Shown here: one piece after another, positions 1-11,017 of the stretch
Layout: every line of letters begins with the position of its first letter
Numbering within the stretch: the first letter of the stretch is position 1
Assembly (NCBI RefSeq): GCF_004379255.2
Contig: NC_056033.1
Location: forward strand, 36,668,719-36,732,718
DNA from: Salvia splendens
Lineage: Eukaryota > Streptophyta > Magnoliopsida > Lamiales > Lamiaceae
Direction of reading: 5' to 3'
DNA: 64,000 nt
Position numbers and translations under genes: made by a program
The notes under the pieces: model-generated
Seen by the model: only the letters and a program-made list of their open reading frames with translations
Told to the model about the DNA's origin: nothing
The model's database searches: none

Positions 1-2273
1 TCACGATCCCACCAGTGTACACAGCCTGATAGGGTTTGCCTACTCAGACCCGAATTCGTTTCACAACACAGCCATATAGCCTAACGGAGTAAACTCAGAC
101 GAACTAGGCATCATGCACACAATCTCAATCAAAACAAACCATAGTATGACATAACAAGTTAAACCACATAGTATTTTCGGAAAAATAAAGAGATTTGAAA
201 AGAAAGCCCACCTCGTTCGCTTAACAATTCACAATCCAACTTATGGCAACTCTCGTTCCTCGAGTTCACAAATACACAATCACCCTTGTCAACGACAACA
301 TAAGTCAGCCTTCCACAAAAATCATACTACTATGCATGTCCTATCGTTTCTCTCTCATCGTTTTTCTCAATTAACCCAACCCAACGTTCGTCACAAAGAC
401 GGAAAAACACACCGTAATATATTTCAACTTATCACACGTGATCACATCATTAGGCACGTTCCTTGGACATACAAACATCATATAATACTTTTAAACTTGA
501 AAATAAGTGTCATTTTATCAAGGCAGAAAACTGGCAGAACTGCGCGTTGTAAAAATCACTAAAAATTCACCCGATCTCATATGAAGCTAAATTTTGATCA
601 CAACACAGAAGACACATTCAAGTTCATCTAGACAAATTTTCACACTGAAATCACGTCGTTTAGTCAGTCAAATCAATAATTAAACTCTCTGGTCGGAACA
701 TAAAATTTCTGACAGCACTGCGCAGTTCATTTGAAAAATTCACCGTAAATTCATCCAATGCCCAAAAAGGCTGAAACTTTTACACGACTCAGAAGGCACT
801 TCATATATTCATATAATTCAAGAATCACATCAAACGGAGGTCATTTGGTTGGTCAAACAGAATACGAAACTTTCTTGGCGAGAACACAAGTTTCTGGCAG
901 AATTGCGCAGTCAACTTCAAAAATTTATTAAAATTTCATTTTTCGACCAAATGGGCTGAAATTTACACGAGACACAGAAAACACCTTGAAATTCACTCAG
1001 TAAAAATTTGATATCAAAATTCGATCGTTTGATAGGTCAATCACACATCAGAAGCCACTGTTCTAACGTCACAGATTTCAGGCTCATAATTTCGAATTTA
1101 GGGTTTCTTCTTCAATCAAACAAATACCAATTTTTCATACTTATAACACACAATCATGCTTAAAAGTTCCTCATAATCATGTTTGCATATAAACCCACAT
1201 CATTCACCAAAGATTCAAATCAAACTTCACATAAACTTAAACAAAAACGCATAACTATCAAAGTTCTCATGCAATCACACTTTCCCACCGATTAATTTTG
1301 CGATCTATCAATCCTACACCCTCTATATGCATGTAGGATACAAGATTAAAGTTTCAATGAAGGAGATGAGAAGAAAACTTAGTTATACCTTCTTGAATCA
1401 AGAAAACGAACGGTAGAAACAAGAATGGAGGCGATTCGTCGGAGACTCTTGAAAATAAACTCCAACGGATGCAAGAACAAGGATGAATGGAGGATTTTTG
1501 GGGAGAATATGGAGAGGGAGAGGAGAGGCACGAAATTTATGAGGGAGATGGGGGCTAGGGTTTAGTTTAGGTGAATATATAGTCCTAGGTTTAATCCCAT
1601 TAATTAATTAATTAATTGTGGAGGAATAAAATAGAGGCCAATAAATAAAATCCCACAATTAAAAGGAAGGCAAGTATTTCGAAAATTATGGCTAGAAATT
1701 CAATAAGGAATTTATTTGGTATTTACTTGGAGAGAAATAGATTCACAATTTAGGAAATAAAACGATGAATATTCCATAAACAAGGGAACAAAATAAATTA
1801 AATCTCCAAGTAAGAAAAATAATGAGGGGGCCGAAAATTCCATGGAGTGTGCACAAGAATATTATTTAAATCCCCAATTAAATAGAATAGGATTTAAATT
1901 TTGTAGTTTCTTTATAGGAAAAGATTCCCATAAATTAGGTAACAATTATAATCTCCTCTACAAAATAGAGGGGGGGCCGAAAATTGGCTTAATTAGCCAC
2001 AAGGAATAATTCAACTCTTAATTCAACTATTTCCAAAAATTAGGAAGGGCCGAAAATTCCAATGAATTGGCTCGGAAAAAATATATGCATGATCCTATTA
2101 AATTATTTCCCCACATTGGAAAATATATAGAAAAAAATATCAACCACTTCATTCCACATCACCCACGACAATTATTTCACATAATTCACTTAATCGCATA
2201 GAAACAAAAGTTTCATAATTGAAATTTCAAATCAACTTATTAAATAAACATCACAAATTTTTGGGATGTTACA
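1..2273 (-). mobile_element. Long LTR of a gypsy-type retrotransposon, cut by the window edge
   Basis: Read on the minus strand, the block starts at 2273 with TGTAACATCCC, the usual start of long LTRs in plant Ty3/gypsy elements of the Tekay or Retand kind. It runs left out of the window. A short stretch near 40-60 (agggtttgc, then acccgaattcg) also occurs in the second LTR near 34,300, so both belong to related families. No gag-pol coding sequence is visible. The LTR contains three degenerate copies of a unit of about 183 bp (about 480-1010), each with a motif like ctggcagaactgcgcag. It could be a 5' LTR, a 3' LTR or a solo LTR, because the other end lies outside. Confidence 0.6.
480..1010. 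repeat. Three degenerate ~183-bp tandem units inside the LTR
   Basis: Motifs of the form ctg(g/a)cag(a)actgcgc recur near 531, 711 and 896. A companion motif (cacagaagacac-like) recurs near 601, 785 and 969. The spacing is constant at about 180-185 bp. The copies are diverged, so the duplication is old. Confidence 0.6.
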
Positions 2274-2935
2274 ACTAGCTTCGTCGCTAAGCTATACCAT
2301 GACACCCTTCCCTCCTGCCTATCCTTAAACCTCTCCAATTTCACAATTGGCTGCGCGCATTCCGTCCTTAGGGAACCCATTCTCCGATGAATTGATCGGG
2401 CTCTGGTGCTGGTCTTTCAAATTAGGGCTTTCCGAACCCTCCCCCTCGAATTCTCGAAACTCGTCGTTGTTGTTATCGTTCTCTTCGGGAAGGAAGCTCG
2501 TGCTCTCAATTCCGATTCCAATTGGTGCGTGCCCTTTTCGTGGGCTTCTTCACTTTGGGCTTGCAGTGGCCGAAATCGGCGAAATTCTCGGAGATTTGGA
2601 GATTTGGAGCGAATCGTGGAAATTGTCGGCGGCGGCGGCAACACCGTTGACGAGGTTGGTTAAAGGTCGGGTCTTGGAGGTTTTGGCGGCGAGGGATGGG
2701 TCTTTGTGGAAGCGCCAGGTGGAGGTTTTAGTGGGGCGGGGAGGGGGCGGCCAGGTGGAGGTTTTAGTCGGGTCTTGGAGATTTTGGCGGCGAGGGATGT
2801 CGTCGCCGATCTCGCCGAGGCAGACGCTGGGGCGGCCCTGGCGTTTGGGGGGGTTGGATGCGGCGGTAGCGGCAGCGGTGGTGGGTTGTCGAGTGAGGGG
2901 GGTCTGATTAAAACAAATAATATCAAATAATTTAG
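2274..2935 (+). other. Unassigned GC-rich stretch with a long open frame
   Basis: This stretch lies between the LTR and a MITE and is much richer in G and C than its surroundings. One plus-strand frame stays open from 2347 to 2907 (186 codons) but begins with TTG, not ATG, and its translation has no domain I recognise. The second half is built from local duplications. A 33-bp block at 2666 recurs at 2767 with one mismatch, and an 18-bp block at 2715 recurs at 2751. Those duplications make a chance open frame plausible. It may be a promoter or first-exon fragment captured from a gene, or simple repeat expansion. I assign no function. Confidence 0.3.
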
Positions 2936-3002
2936 AATTAATCTATGTTCTTGTTTTTTAATTTTCTATTTTATTTTATTTATTAATCTATTTTCTAAAT
3001 TA

Positions 3003-3302
3003 CTCCCTCCGTCCAGCAATAGGAGTCCCGTTTTTCCGTTTTCGGACGTTCGGGAATAGGAGTCCCGGTTCTACTTACTATATTTGGACAATCTAATTAC
3101 CCTTCCCCTTCTCACTTATTTACATCTCTACCATAAAAAACACCCCCCCTGTGTAACTCACTCTCATTCTCACTCTATCTCTCTCTATCTCTCTCATTCG
3201 TGGGCTCCAAATTCCACTATCACACATCATTTATTACACATTCAAAACTTTCTTAAAACCCGTGCCTTTTGAAATGGGACTGCTATTGCTGGACGGAGGG
3301 AG
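3003..3302. mobile_element. Stowaway/mariner-type MITE, 300 bp, TA target site
   Basis: The ends begin ctccctccgtcca and finish with its complement tggacggagggag, flanked by TA on both sides (3001-3002 and 3303-3304). The terminal inverted repeats run about 25 bp and include the agtccc block. The same layout (ctccctccgtcc, then aggagtcccg) occurs at the ends of the mariner-like element 250 bp downstream, so it is likely a non-autonomous relative mobilised by that kind of transposase. Confidence 0.85.
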
Positions 3303-3848
3303 TATTATTTTCCAAATAATTTTAAAATTCTAATAATAAATTGTTAATTCAGTCAGAAAACTCACTTGCGTTTTCAAAAGATGTGACCCGTTTTTATTTG
3401 TGAGGGACCGAATAATTCAAAAGATAATATTTTGGACCAAAATTAATAAATCGCAATATGTTAATGACCAAAATAGGCATTTAGTCTTCTCAAAATTGGA
3501 TAATTGAAATTGTTCGCCAGCTATAAATAACTGAACTAAAATTTAAACTAGTACTCCCTCCGTCCCGCTTTAGCAGTCCCGGTTGATCAATTTTGGGTGT
3601 CCCGCTTTAGGAGTCCCGGTTGAACTCGGTAACATAAAAATTGATGTCATTACAATTTTAAAATCAGGAAGCAAATTCTCTTACCTCATTTCTCTCTCTC
3701 ATTTCTTTCTTTCACGTTTCAACTATTCGACCCCTCATTTCTCTCTCTCTGAAAGTACTCGCCCCCTTCCCTGAGAACCCTAGATCTGGAGAACGAGATC
3801 CGCCCCACTCCCGAACCCTGTGTTGAATCCTCCCTCTCTCGTGCTTAA

Positions 3849-4277
3849 ATGGGAACCCTAAACCCACAATCTCCACATACACCACCATCTCCGCCGCCAA
3901 CACCACCATCTCCGCCGGTCTATTGGTCATTCGACCAAAGCTATGGGTCGATTGAGAGTGTGATCGCCACCCATGACTCCCCTATTCCAACGTATTTGTG
4001 GGAGAAAACGGACTCCATGTCCACCGTCGTCCCTGAAACTCAGTTCTCTGTGAACCCTAGTTGTTCCCCTCTCCCTCCGCTCTCTCCGTCGACCGATCTA
4101 TCATTTAACTCAAACGTGGAGTCGGTTGACCTTGGTAGTGATGTCGATCCGTTCCCAATTTCTGGCGTTGTCCCTGAAACACCACCGACGACACTAAAGG
4201 CTCGGTACACAGAGGAAGAGGAGCGCTACCTTCGGTTTATGGCCATTCAGTTCCCATGTTTTTTAAAGCTCCTCTAA
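3849..4277 (+). CDS. Proline-rich open frame inside the mariner element, opposite strand
   Basis: A 142-residue frame starts at ATG 3849 and runs against the direction of the transposase gene, between its 3' end and the left terminal repeat. The first 30 residues are Pro/Ser-rich (PPSPPPTPPSPP). The middle is acidic and Ser-rich. A short charged segment, ARYTEEEERYLRF, lies near the end and looks like the start of a Myb-type helix, but it stops before a full domain. I do not recognise the family. It could be a captured host first exon (a possible splice donor lies just past 4277), an accessory element gene, or chance. Codon use looks gene-like. No function is claimed. Confidence 0.4.
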   Translation: MGTLNPQSPHTPPSPPPTPPSPPVYWSFDQSYGSIESVIATHDSPIPTYLWEKTDSMSTVVPETQFSVNPSCSPLPPLSPSTDLSFNSNVESVDLGSDVDPFPISGVVPETPPTTLKARYTEEEERYLRFMAIQFPCFLKLL

Positions 4278-4749
4278 ATCTGTGAGTATGGTTTTCAATT
4301 CTATGCATTTTGAGGGATTGGCCTTCGGGCATCCCTGTGATGAAAAATTGCAACCTTTCTGATGTTTTGTGTTTAAGCCACCCCTATTTTTTTGGGTTTG
4401 GAGGTTTATACACTATGTGGTGATTGTTCTGCCTTGGTGGTGTTTTTGGTTTGATGGTGGTGATGGTTACTGCCTATGATATTAATGTGTGATGGTTAAT
4501 TTGTTGGAGGATGAATGCTTACCCAATGATGAGATTTCTCTGAGGGAACCTGGTTTTTTGCATTGTGCTTCATGATTGTTGATTGCTTGCTGCGTTTTGG
4601 TTCCTGTTGCTTACCAAATGATGAGAATGCTCTGATGGGATTCTTGTTTTACAAAAAGTATGCATTACTTAGATGTTCCTTACATATTCAATGCATTACA
4701 TTAAAAAAACTAAAGCAACAAAACCAAATGCAGCCTGGTGATCTCTGTC

Positions 4750-6189
4750 CTAGTAGCCAAATGCAGTGGCCAGATCCCCAATGTCATAGGAAGAACCATC
4801 ATTATTCTGAGGCAGTGCTAGGTACTCCAACACATCCCTCACCACCCTTTCTTCCACCTCCAGCACATTGGGTAAAGCCCCTATTCTCTCCAGCCTATCC
4901 TTGTTCATGTGGGGGATTTTGTAATTGTTCCCACCTTGCACCTCCAAGATCTCTGACAGCACACTTTGTAGTGTAAGGAACACTTTGTTCAGTGTCTGTG
5001 GTGTCAACTCTTCATAAGCCATACTCACATTCTGCAACAATTCATCCACATTACTGCATGCTTTCTTATCCTTCAATGATTGAATAGCCCTGAAAAAACC
5101 AAGATCCAATATGTTTGTGTCTGGGGAATTAGGTGGTTGACAAATCAATTGGATTTTGAATCCATTTGAGTTGGCAGCTTCTTCAAACTCTGGATCAGTT
5201 GTGCTTATGTGTGGTTTGGCATTATCTTGTTGAATGTAAATTTCTTTGGATGCACTTGTAGGCCATTTGGAATGAATGGCTGGTATAATCTGTACAATGT
5301 GAATAATGGTTACCTAAATGATGACTTATGATGAAATTTTTCTGATGGTTTGATAGAGTAATTATGAGCATACCTTGTTGATGAGCCACTCCCTTGTCAC
5401 TGCTTGTGTCACTGCTGGAATGGGCTTTGTCTCCAATGTGCCTCTTGGTCTGTTCTTGGAATTCCTCTGTGCTGGTACCATTTCTGTGAAAGGAAAAATG
5501 CCTAACTTGCCATCAAAAAGAGTTTCCCCATTTGGGCCAAAATGTGGCCTGCCAACGGCACACAAGAACATGACTTTGGTAATGAATCTCTTTGATCTGC
5601 ATGATCTCTGTGGCTCTTCTTCATCCGGCAATAGGTAGTACCTATCCGCACTTTTTGTCAAGTAGAACCACTTTTCATCAATGTGAACTACATTGCGCAT
5701 TTCATTAAATGCAACCGTACGTGCAATAATGTTTGGCTGAAGCTGACTGAGGCACCATTTCAGTCTTGCCAACTTATTTAGATCAGTTAAATGTGGCTTA
5801 ATTGCACTAGTATGGGGCCTAAGCTGTTTATCCTTTACCCACCTACAAATTGTAGTTTTGCTAACTCCAAGCTTTGGTGCCATCACCCTATAGGAGGATC
5901 TTTCAAGGACAGAGAGTGATCTAACCTTTACTTCATCAACTTTTTTCTTTTCTCCACGTTTGTATCCTTTAACTTTTCCAACCATGTGTGCAGGTTCTCC
6001 ATTCTCCATCATCTCTGTGGCTGCCTTCCAAAGTCTGGAAATAGTCTTCCTATTGACAGCAAAAGCTTCGGCTGCCTCACACACTGCTCCTTTTCGAAGA
6101 ACACCACCTTGGCTGTTCTTCAGTAGATGCTGCACAATGTTGTTCTTCATGTTGGTGGTCAAGTATTGATTCACCCGTTGCTCCGCCAT
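4750..6189 (-). CDS. Mariner-like (plant MLE) DDD transposase, two exons
   Basis: It cuts and pastes the surrounding element in the nucleus by binding the terminal repeats. Exon 1 is 6189-5374 and exon 2 is 5289-4750, joined across an 84-bp GT-AG intron in phase 0, giving about 451 residues, in line with plant mariner transposases. The N-terminal part (residues 1-125) has helix-turn-helix-like segments, including one around GVSKTTICRWVKD. The catalytic residues are visible: D171 in VHIDEKWF, D294 in YIQQDNAKPH, and a third D at 334 in NSPDTNILDLGFF, with 39 residues between the last two, the plant DD39D signature. The start ATG at 6189 opens with MAEQRV. I see no stop or frameshift, so the enzyme may be functional. 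Confidence 0.9.
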
Positions 6190-6377
6190 TCCCGATGATG
6201 AAATTTTTCTGAGGGATTCCTATTTTGAAACTAATGCAGTGTGTGTTTTTAGTGTTTTTGATGGTAGTGGTAGATGGAAGGAGCAAATGTAGGTGATGGA
6301 TGTATTTATATTGTGTTTAGTGTACTTAGAATTTCAATGTAGAACTTCAAAATTTCCCTCCCAAAATTTAGAGAGGT

Positions 6378-6548
6378 TATTTTGGCAAAATGTATTCCCT
6401 CCATTTTTGTAATGAAAAATTGAATGTTGATTTCACTTAATCTTCTTTTCCCACTATTTTGGCAGATTGTATTCCCTCCATTTTGGTAATGAAAATTTAA
6501 ATTTGGTACCAATCTCCACTTAATCTTCTTTTCCCACTATTTTGGCAG
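6378..6548. repeat. Two tandem ~85-90 bp units inside the right end of the mariner element
   Basis: The string attttggca, then tgtattccctccatttt and gtaatgaaaa occurs at about 6379 and again at about 6462. The intervening cttaatcttcttttcccact also occurs twice. The units lie between the transposase promoter side and the right terminal repeat, where transposase binding or promoter elements would be expected. Confidence 0.6.
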
Positions 6549-6714
6549 ATTGCAAGTGAACAGTGAGTCACTTGGGTGACGAAAATTGAAGCAAAAAAGT
6601 TGTTTAAAAGTGGGACCCAATCTCCACTACATCATTTATTTATTACACACTTAAACACTCCTTAAAACATGTGCCCGACTCAACCGGGACTGCTAAAGCG
6701 GGACGGAGGGAGTA

Positions 6715-7129
6715 TAATAAATCTTATTTATAACATGTGTGTAATTTGTTTTCTAGTTCCATATTAGTATCAATGTCGTATTGATTCTCGTTGTAATTTT
6801 AGCGGAAGAATATGATAATCTCAATATCCAATGTATAGGTATTTATCATATCATATTATAATGGACGTTTGAAACGTAAGAGAAATTTGAGACATTTGTT
6901 TTATGAAACATCGACATTTTAATAAACTAATAATATTAGTAATTGATGTAAGTATATGTAATTATGTTCTCCATATTCGCAAAATGGAAGTCCACAAAAA
7001 CCAATTCAATTGGTTTTACAGTCTGAGAATTCAATTGAATTTCTGTAGCTCGATCTCCTCTCGGATTTACAGTCTGAGAATTCAATTGAATTTCAGTTAA
7101 CTTGAAATCCATAGGCACAATCGTAATTG
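6715..7129 (+). promoter_or_regulatory. Upstream region of the RGXT-like gene
   Basis: There is no gene in this stretch. Close to the start codon a block of about 28 bp (tttacagtctgagaattcaa and onward to gaatttc) occurs twice, near 7015 and 7066. No clear TATA box could be chosen by eye. Promoter function is inferred only from position. Confidence 0.35.
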
Positions 7130-10063
7130 ATGTCAAAGAAAATGTCAGCGTTTCTGCATCAGAGACCACTCTATTCCAGCTCACCGGAATCTTACAATTT
7201 ATCCCCTAGATCCCGCCATGATCACCAAAAAACCTCCTCCGCCGCCGCCTTTCTCAGCCGCGGCCCAGCATTGGTCCTCCTACTCCTCTCGCTGCTCATA
7301 ATCGCTGGTGTCGTTTTTCCCTTCGTACACTCCCCCAATTCCCTCATTTTCTTCACTTCAAGGAGCTCCGATTCCAAGTGGCGGAGCTACACGCTCTCCG
7401 AAGCGGCTGCCTACGTGGCGAAGAACAATTCGCTGATTGTCTGCGCCGTCAGCGAGGCCTATTTGTCGTTCCTCAACAACTGGCTCATCAGCATCGCGCG
7501 GAAGAAGCATCATGATAAAGTTCTGGTGATTGCTGAGGATTACGCTACGCTTTTCAAGGTCAATGAGCGGTGGCCAGGACACGCAGTGCTGGTGCCTCCG
7601 GCGTTAGAGGCGGCGGCGGCCCATAAGTTTGGATCTCAGGTGATTTATTTGATTTTGTGGCCGAATTTGAAGTTCGGTGTTAAAAAAATTGATATGTTTT
7701 GGTCCATTTCCGAATAAACTTATGCTGTGTGAGTAAATCGAACTAGTAAACTCGATTATGTATTTTTTGTTGCAGTTGGATTGCTGAATAATTTAATCCG
7801 TTAGCTCGATACTGATATGAATTTGTACTGCATATAGAAAACTGCAAACATTGGTATGTATATGTGGGGGTATTATGTTGCAATAGTAGATTAGTGTGTG
7901 TCGATGCAAAAAGAAGGTTTGTTTAGCTGATAAGTGATAAGTGATTGATGATTTAGTTCCTTAAGGGTCATTATACTAGATTCATGAGAGTTAAAATGAG
8001 TGCGGCTTGCTAAATCTCTAGTTACTGATTCCTGGTGATCTGCTAAATTGAGAGATAGGATTTTGCATTTCCTTGGACTTATGGTGCTCCTGTGTATTAT
8101 ATGCTGCTTTTCATGTTTATTCTGTGCCCTATGTAACATCATTTCTTGTGCAGGGCTTCTTCAATTTTACAGCGCGAAGGCCCCAGCATCTCCTGCAAAT
8201 TCTGGAACTTGGCTATAATGTTATGTACAATGATGTTGATATGGTTTGGTTGGCAGATCCATTTCCATATCTTGAGGGCGAGCATGATGTGTACTTCATG
8301 GATGACATGGCTTATGTAAGTATACCTTCTGCTTCTTGGTTCAAGTTTATCAGTTTTAAAAGCATATTCTGTCAGTTTGTGGCAAGCTAACCGGATTTAG
8401 ATTTTGACCTATTCTCAATTGGTCTCTTTGAATACCTTCTCTAAGGACTAAAGGAGTAGTTATCGTTTTCCTGTAGGAATTTTTGTGTGGTTGGTTGACA
8501 TGATCGTTCAATCCAAAGTCCATCTTATGACAAATCCTATAATAATTTCTTTAGTGTTTACTTGATCAAGATAATAGATAGATATTGTAAAAGTCAAAAT
8601 GATTATCTTAAGGTCGTTCTACAATTACTTAGTATCAAACAGAACTATTTCTTATATGTTAATGGTGTTCGTTTTCTTCCCAATGAAACTGCCAGGTGAA
8701 ACCTCTTAATCATTCTCATGATTTGCCGCCTCCAGGGAAAAAGGGTCGTACATACATCTGTAGCTGCCTGATTTATCTGCGCCCTACCGTTGGAGCAAAA
8801 TTACTTATGAATAAGTGGATTGAAGAACTAAAGGACCAACCTTGGTCTAGGGCAAAAAAAGCTAACGACCAGCCTGCCTTTAATTGGGCATTGAATAAAA
8901 CTGCTGGGCAGGTAGATATGCACTCTTTTACTACCACAATTTCCCGTTTTTGTGTAAGAATACATCATTACACAGTTGCTGATAGCTCTAAGCACCATGC
9001 ATATAAATCCATCAATCCATTCTGTCCACCCTAATCTTTTCTCCGAACCCGGGTTAGGGAGAGTTTAGAGGGTGTAGGACTGACCAACATTTCTTTTGGT
9101 GATGCATTGTGGTGGAATCTGTTAGTGTTACTTATCCGACCTCGTGAGGTTATTGGTTAGCATGGTAAAATATTATATTTAAAAAATTAATCAAGGTTCA
9201 CATCTCTTTCTCTCTCACTCTTTTAAGCACTAGGCAGATAGTCAATCTAAGTTGTGCTGAAGTAGCGCTCAGAACCATATTAGACTGGAAGAAATTAGAG
9301 GAGCTACTTATTAGTAGCTGCACCATTTTACCGAGGTTTAAGATGCTACTGTTAAAGCCAACTTGTTACAATGAATGTCAAAGTCAATTATTCACCTCAG
9401 GACACTATTATTAGGAAACTATTTCTTGCTTGTTATTTGACTTCACATCTTTATCTATCATTAATTTCTTGTTCTTTAGCTTGAATAATCACTGATTTTT
9501 CCACTGAATCTTGATGGTTAGCCAATTTTGTGTGCATGAAAGTATCATGCACAATGACAATGATGTCCTGTTCATTGTAGTGATGATGTAGGACACTGCT
9601 ATGTTAGCATATTTGATGTGTCATATCAGATAACACTGTAATCATTTGTGAATCGTGGATGGTCAGAAGAAACTAGGAAGAGATAATAGAAATTCTGTTG
9701 TTTTGCTTATCAAATTTGCAGGGTTTAAATACTTAAGTCTCAAATGATCTCGAAAAATGGTTGGATCTTTTGCTTTTTTCACTATCTGTTTAATCATAAG
9801 GCAAATCGCTTATGTTGCCATTGACTTATTTGTGAGGTTTGATCTCGTTTCAGGTGGATGTGTACCTGCTGCCGCAAAAAGCATTCCCCACAGGTGGTTT
9901 GTACTTCAGGAACAAGACATGGGCACGTGAAACCGAAGGGATGCATGTAATCATTCACAATAACTACATAATTGGTTTTGAGAAGAAGACCAAGCGATTT
10001 CGTGACTATGGTCTTTGGTTGGTGGACGAATATGCTACTGAGTCCCCACTTGGCAGATTATAG
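7130..10063 (+). CDS. RG-II alpha-1,3-xylosyltransferase-like (GT77), four exons
   Basis: Exons are 7130-7639, 8154-8315, 8696-8911 and 9854-10063, all phase 0 with GT-AG borders, giving 365 residues; known RGXT proteins are about 360. It looks like the Golgi type II membrane enzyme that adds xylose to fucose in pectic rhamnogalacturonan II side chain A. A short cytosolic N-terminus is followed by one membrane segment (about residues 46-66). The nucleotide-sugar region holds the DVD motif (residues 197-199, in YNDVDMVWLADPFPY). The C-terminal half has the family-like VYLLPQKAFPTGG and HNNYIIG segments. The first in-frame ATG is at 7130; a second at 7142 is an alternative start. No stops or frameshifts are present. 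The family resembles RGXT1-4/MGP4; which member cannot be told by eye. Confidence 0.9.
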
Positions 10064-11017
10064 TGAGTCCGGTGAGCCTTTATAAATGAGTTTTTCACGT
10101 GGTACAACATTTAGCAGAACCGAGCTTGCCTGTATTAATGGCTTGAACCCGCCGTTGCAATAGAGAAGCGGAGGATCTAAAAGATTCTGAGGTCAAAGCT
10201 CGCAGATGAAGTTCCCTTGTGCTTTGTTGTGTGTTTTCATCAGCAATGCATAGTAGTGTAACCTTAGTTTGCTTGTTCATTACAAGATGCATTTATCAGA
10301 TTTATGAAGCAGCATTACCAGCCTGCTACTCCATAATTTAATTGTAGATGTTTTATATTGGGCACATAATTCTTTCAAATTCTGCCTGCAACAGTTTCTG
10401 GAAAATATATCTCAAATATCACAATTGTTCATCATTTATCCAAAGGGGCACGCATTATAAAAAATATCCAAGAATGCTTGAACAATGTCTATTGATATTT
10501 ATTCTTATAAATTACAGACGTAAAAGAACCAAAATTAAAATATCGAATATATTGGGTATTGGAGAATCAGACGAGTGGGGAGTATAACATGCTATCTGTC
10601 CAGGTAACACAAGTTTGGGAGTCGTCACGTGCGCCACTATGGTGATCGCAGCCGCAAGCTGTTCCTTTTTCTTTTCTCTTTTTGAATTTTTTCTATCAAT
10701 TTATTGTTATAATTATCTGTCGTACACTCAAACTGGAATCTTGGATACGCCATTGTCCCCTTGCACGACACACGCACTAGAGAAATGCGCACTAACATAC
10801 ACGTGAATCACACGCACAAACCCACACTGCCGCACGTGAATCACATGCACCGTCAATTAACGGTGAAATGCAACATGAAAACAATAATAACAGCCAACTA
10901 ACTCAAACAGCATAAATGTACATAATCATAACAGGCGAAGATCAAGCAAAAGTAGAATAAAATCTACAAAAAAAAAGGCAAGGATTCTCAAACAGCAGAC
11001 CCTAAAGGCAATAACTT
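10064..11017. other. 3' flank of the RGXT-like gene and spacer
   Basis: The first 300 bases are probably the 3' untranslated region, since transcription should end soon after the TAG at 10061-10063. Beyond 10,350 I see only AT-rich spacer with short cacgtg-containing segments near 10,627, 10,800 and 10,835. No credible gene was found. Confidence 0.5.

Larger units (their letters stand above)
3554..6712 (-). mobile_element. Mariner-like element, complete, 3.16 kb
   Basis: The terminal inverted repeats are identical for 33 bp at both ends (ctccctccgtcccgcttta and onward to cggttga). A TA dinucleotide flanks each side (3552-3553 and 6713-6714). The left end carries a second, inner copy of the cccgctttaggagtcccggttga block near 3600. 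The transposase gene lies on the minus strand at 4750-6189. About 1.2 kb between its stop codon and the left end is not needed for transposase and holds a separate plus-strand open frame. Perfect ends together with an unbroken transposase suggest recent insertion. Confidence 0.9.

Noticed and set aside
332..562. 76-codon open frame at the window start
   Set aside because: It lies inside the LTR, crosses the 183-bp repeat units, and has no protein features; chance frame.
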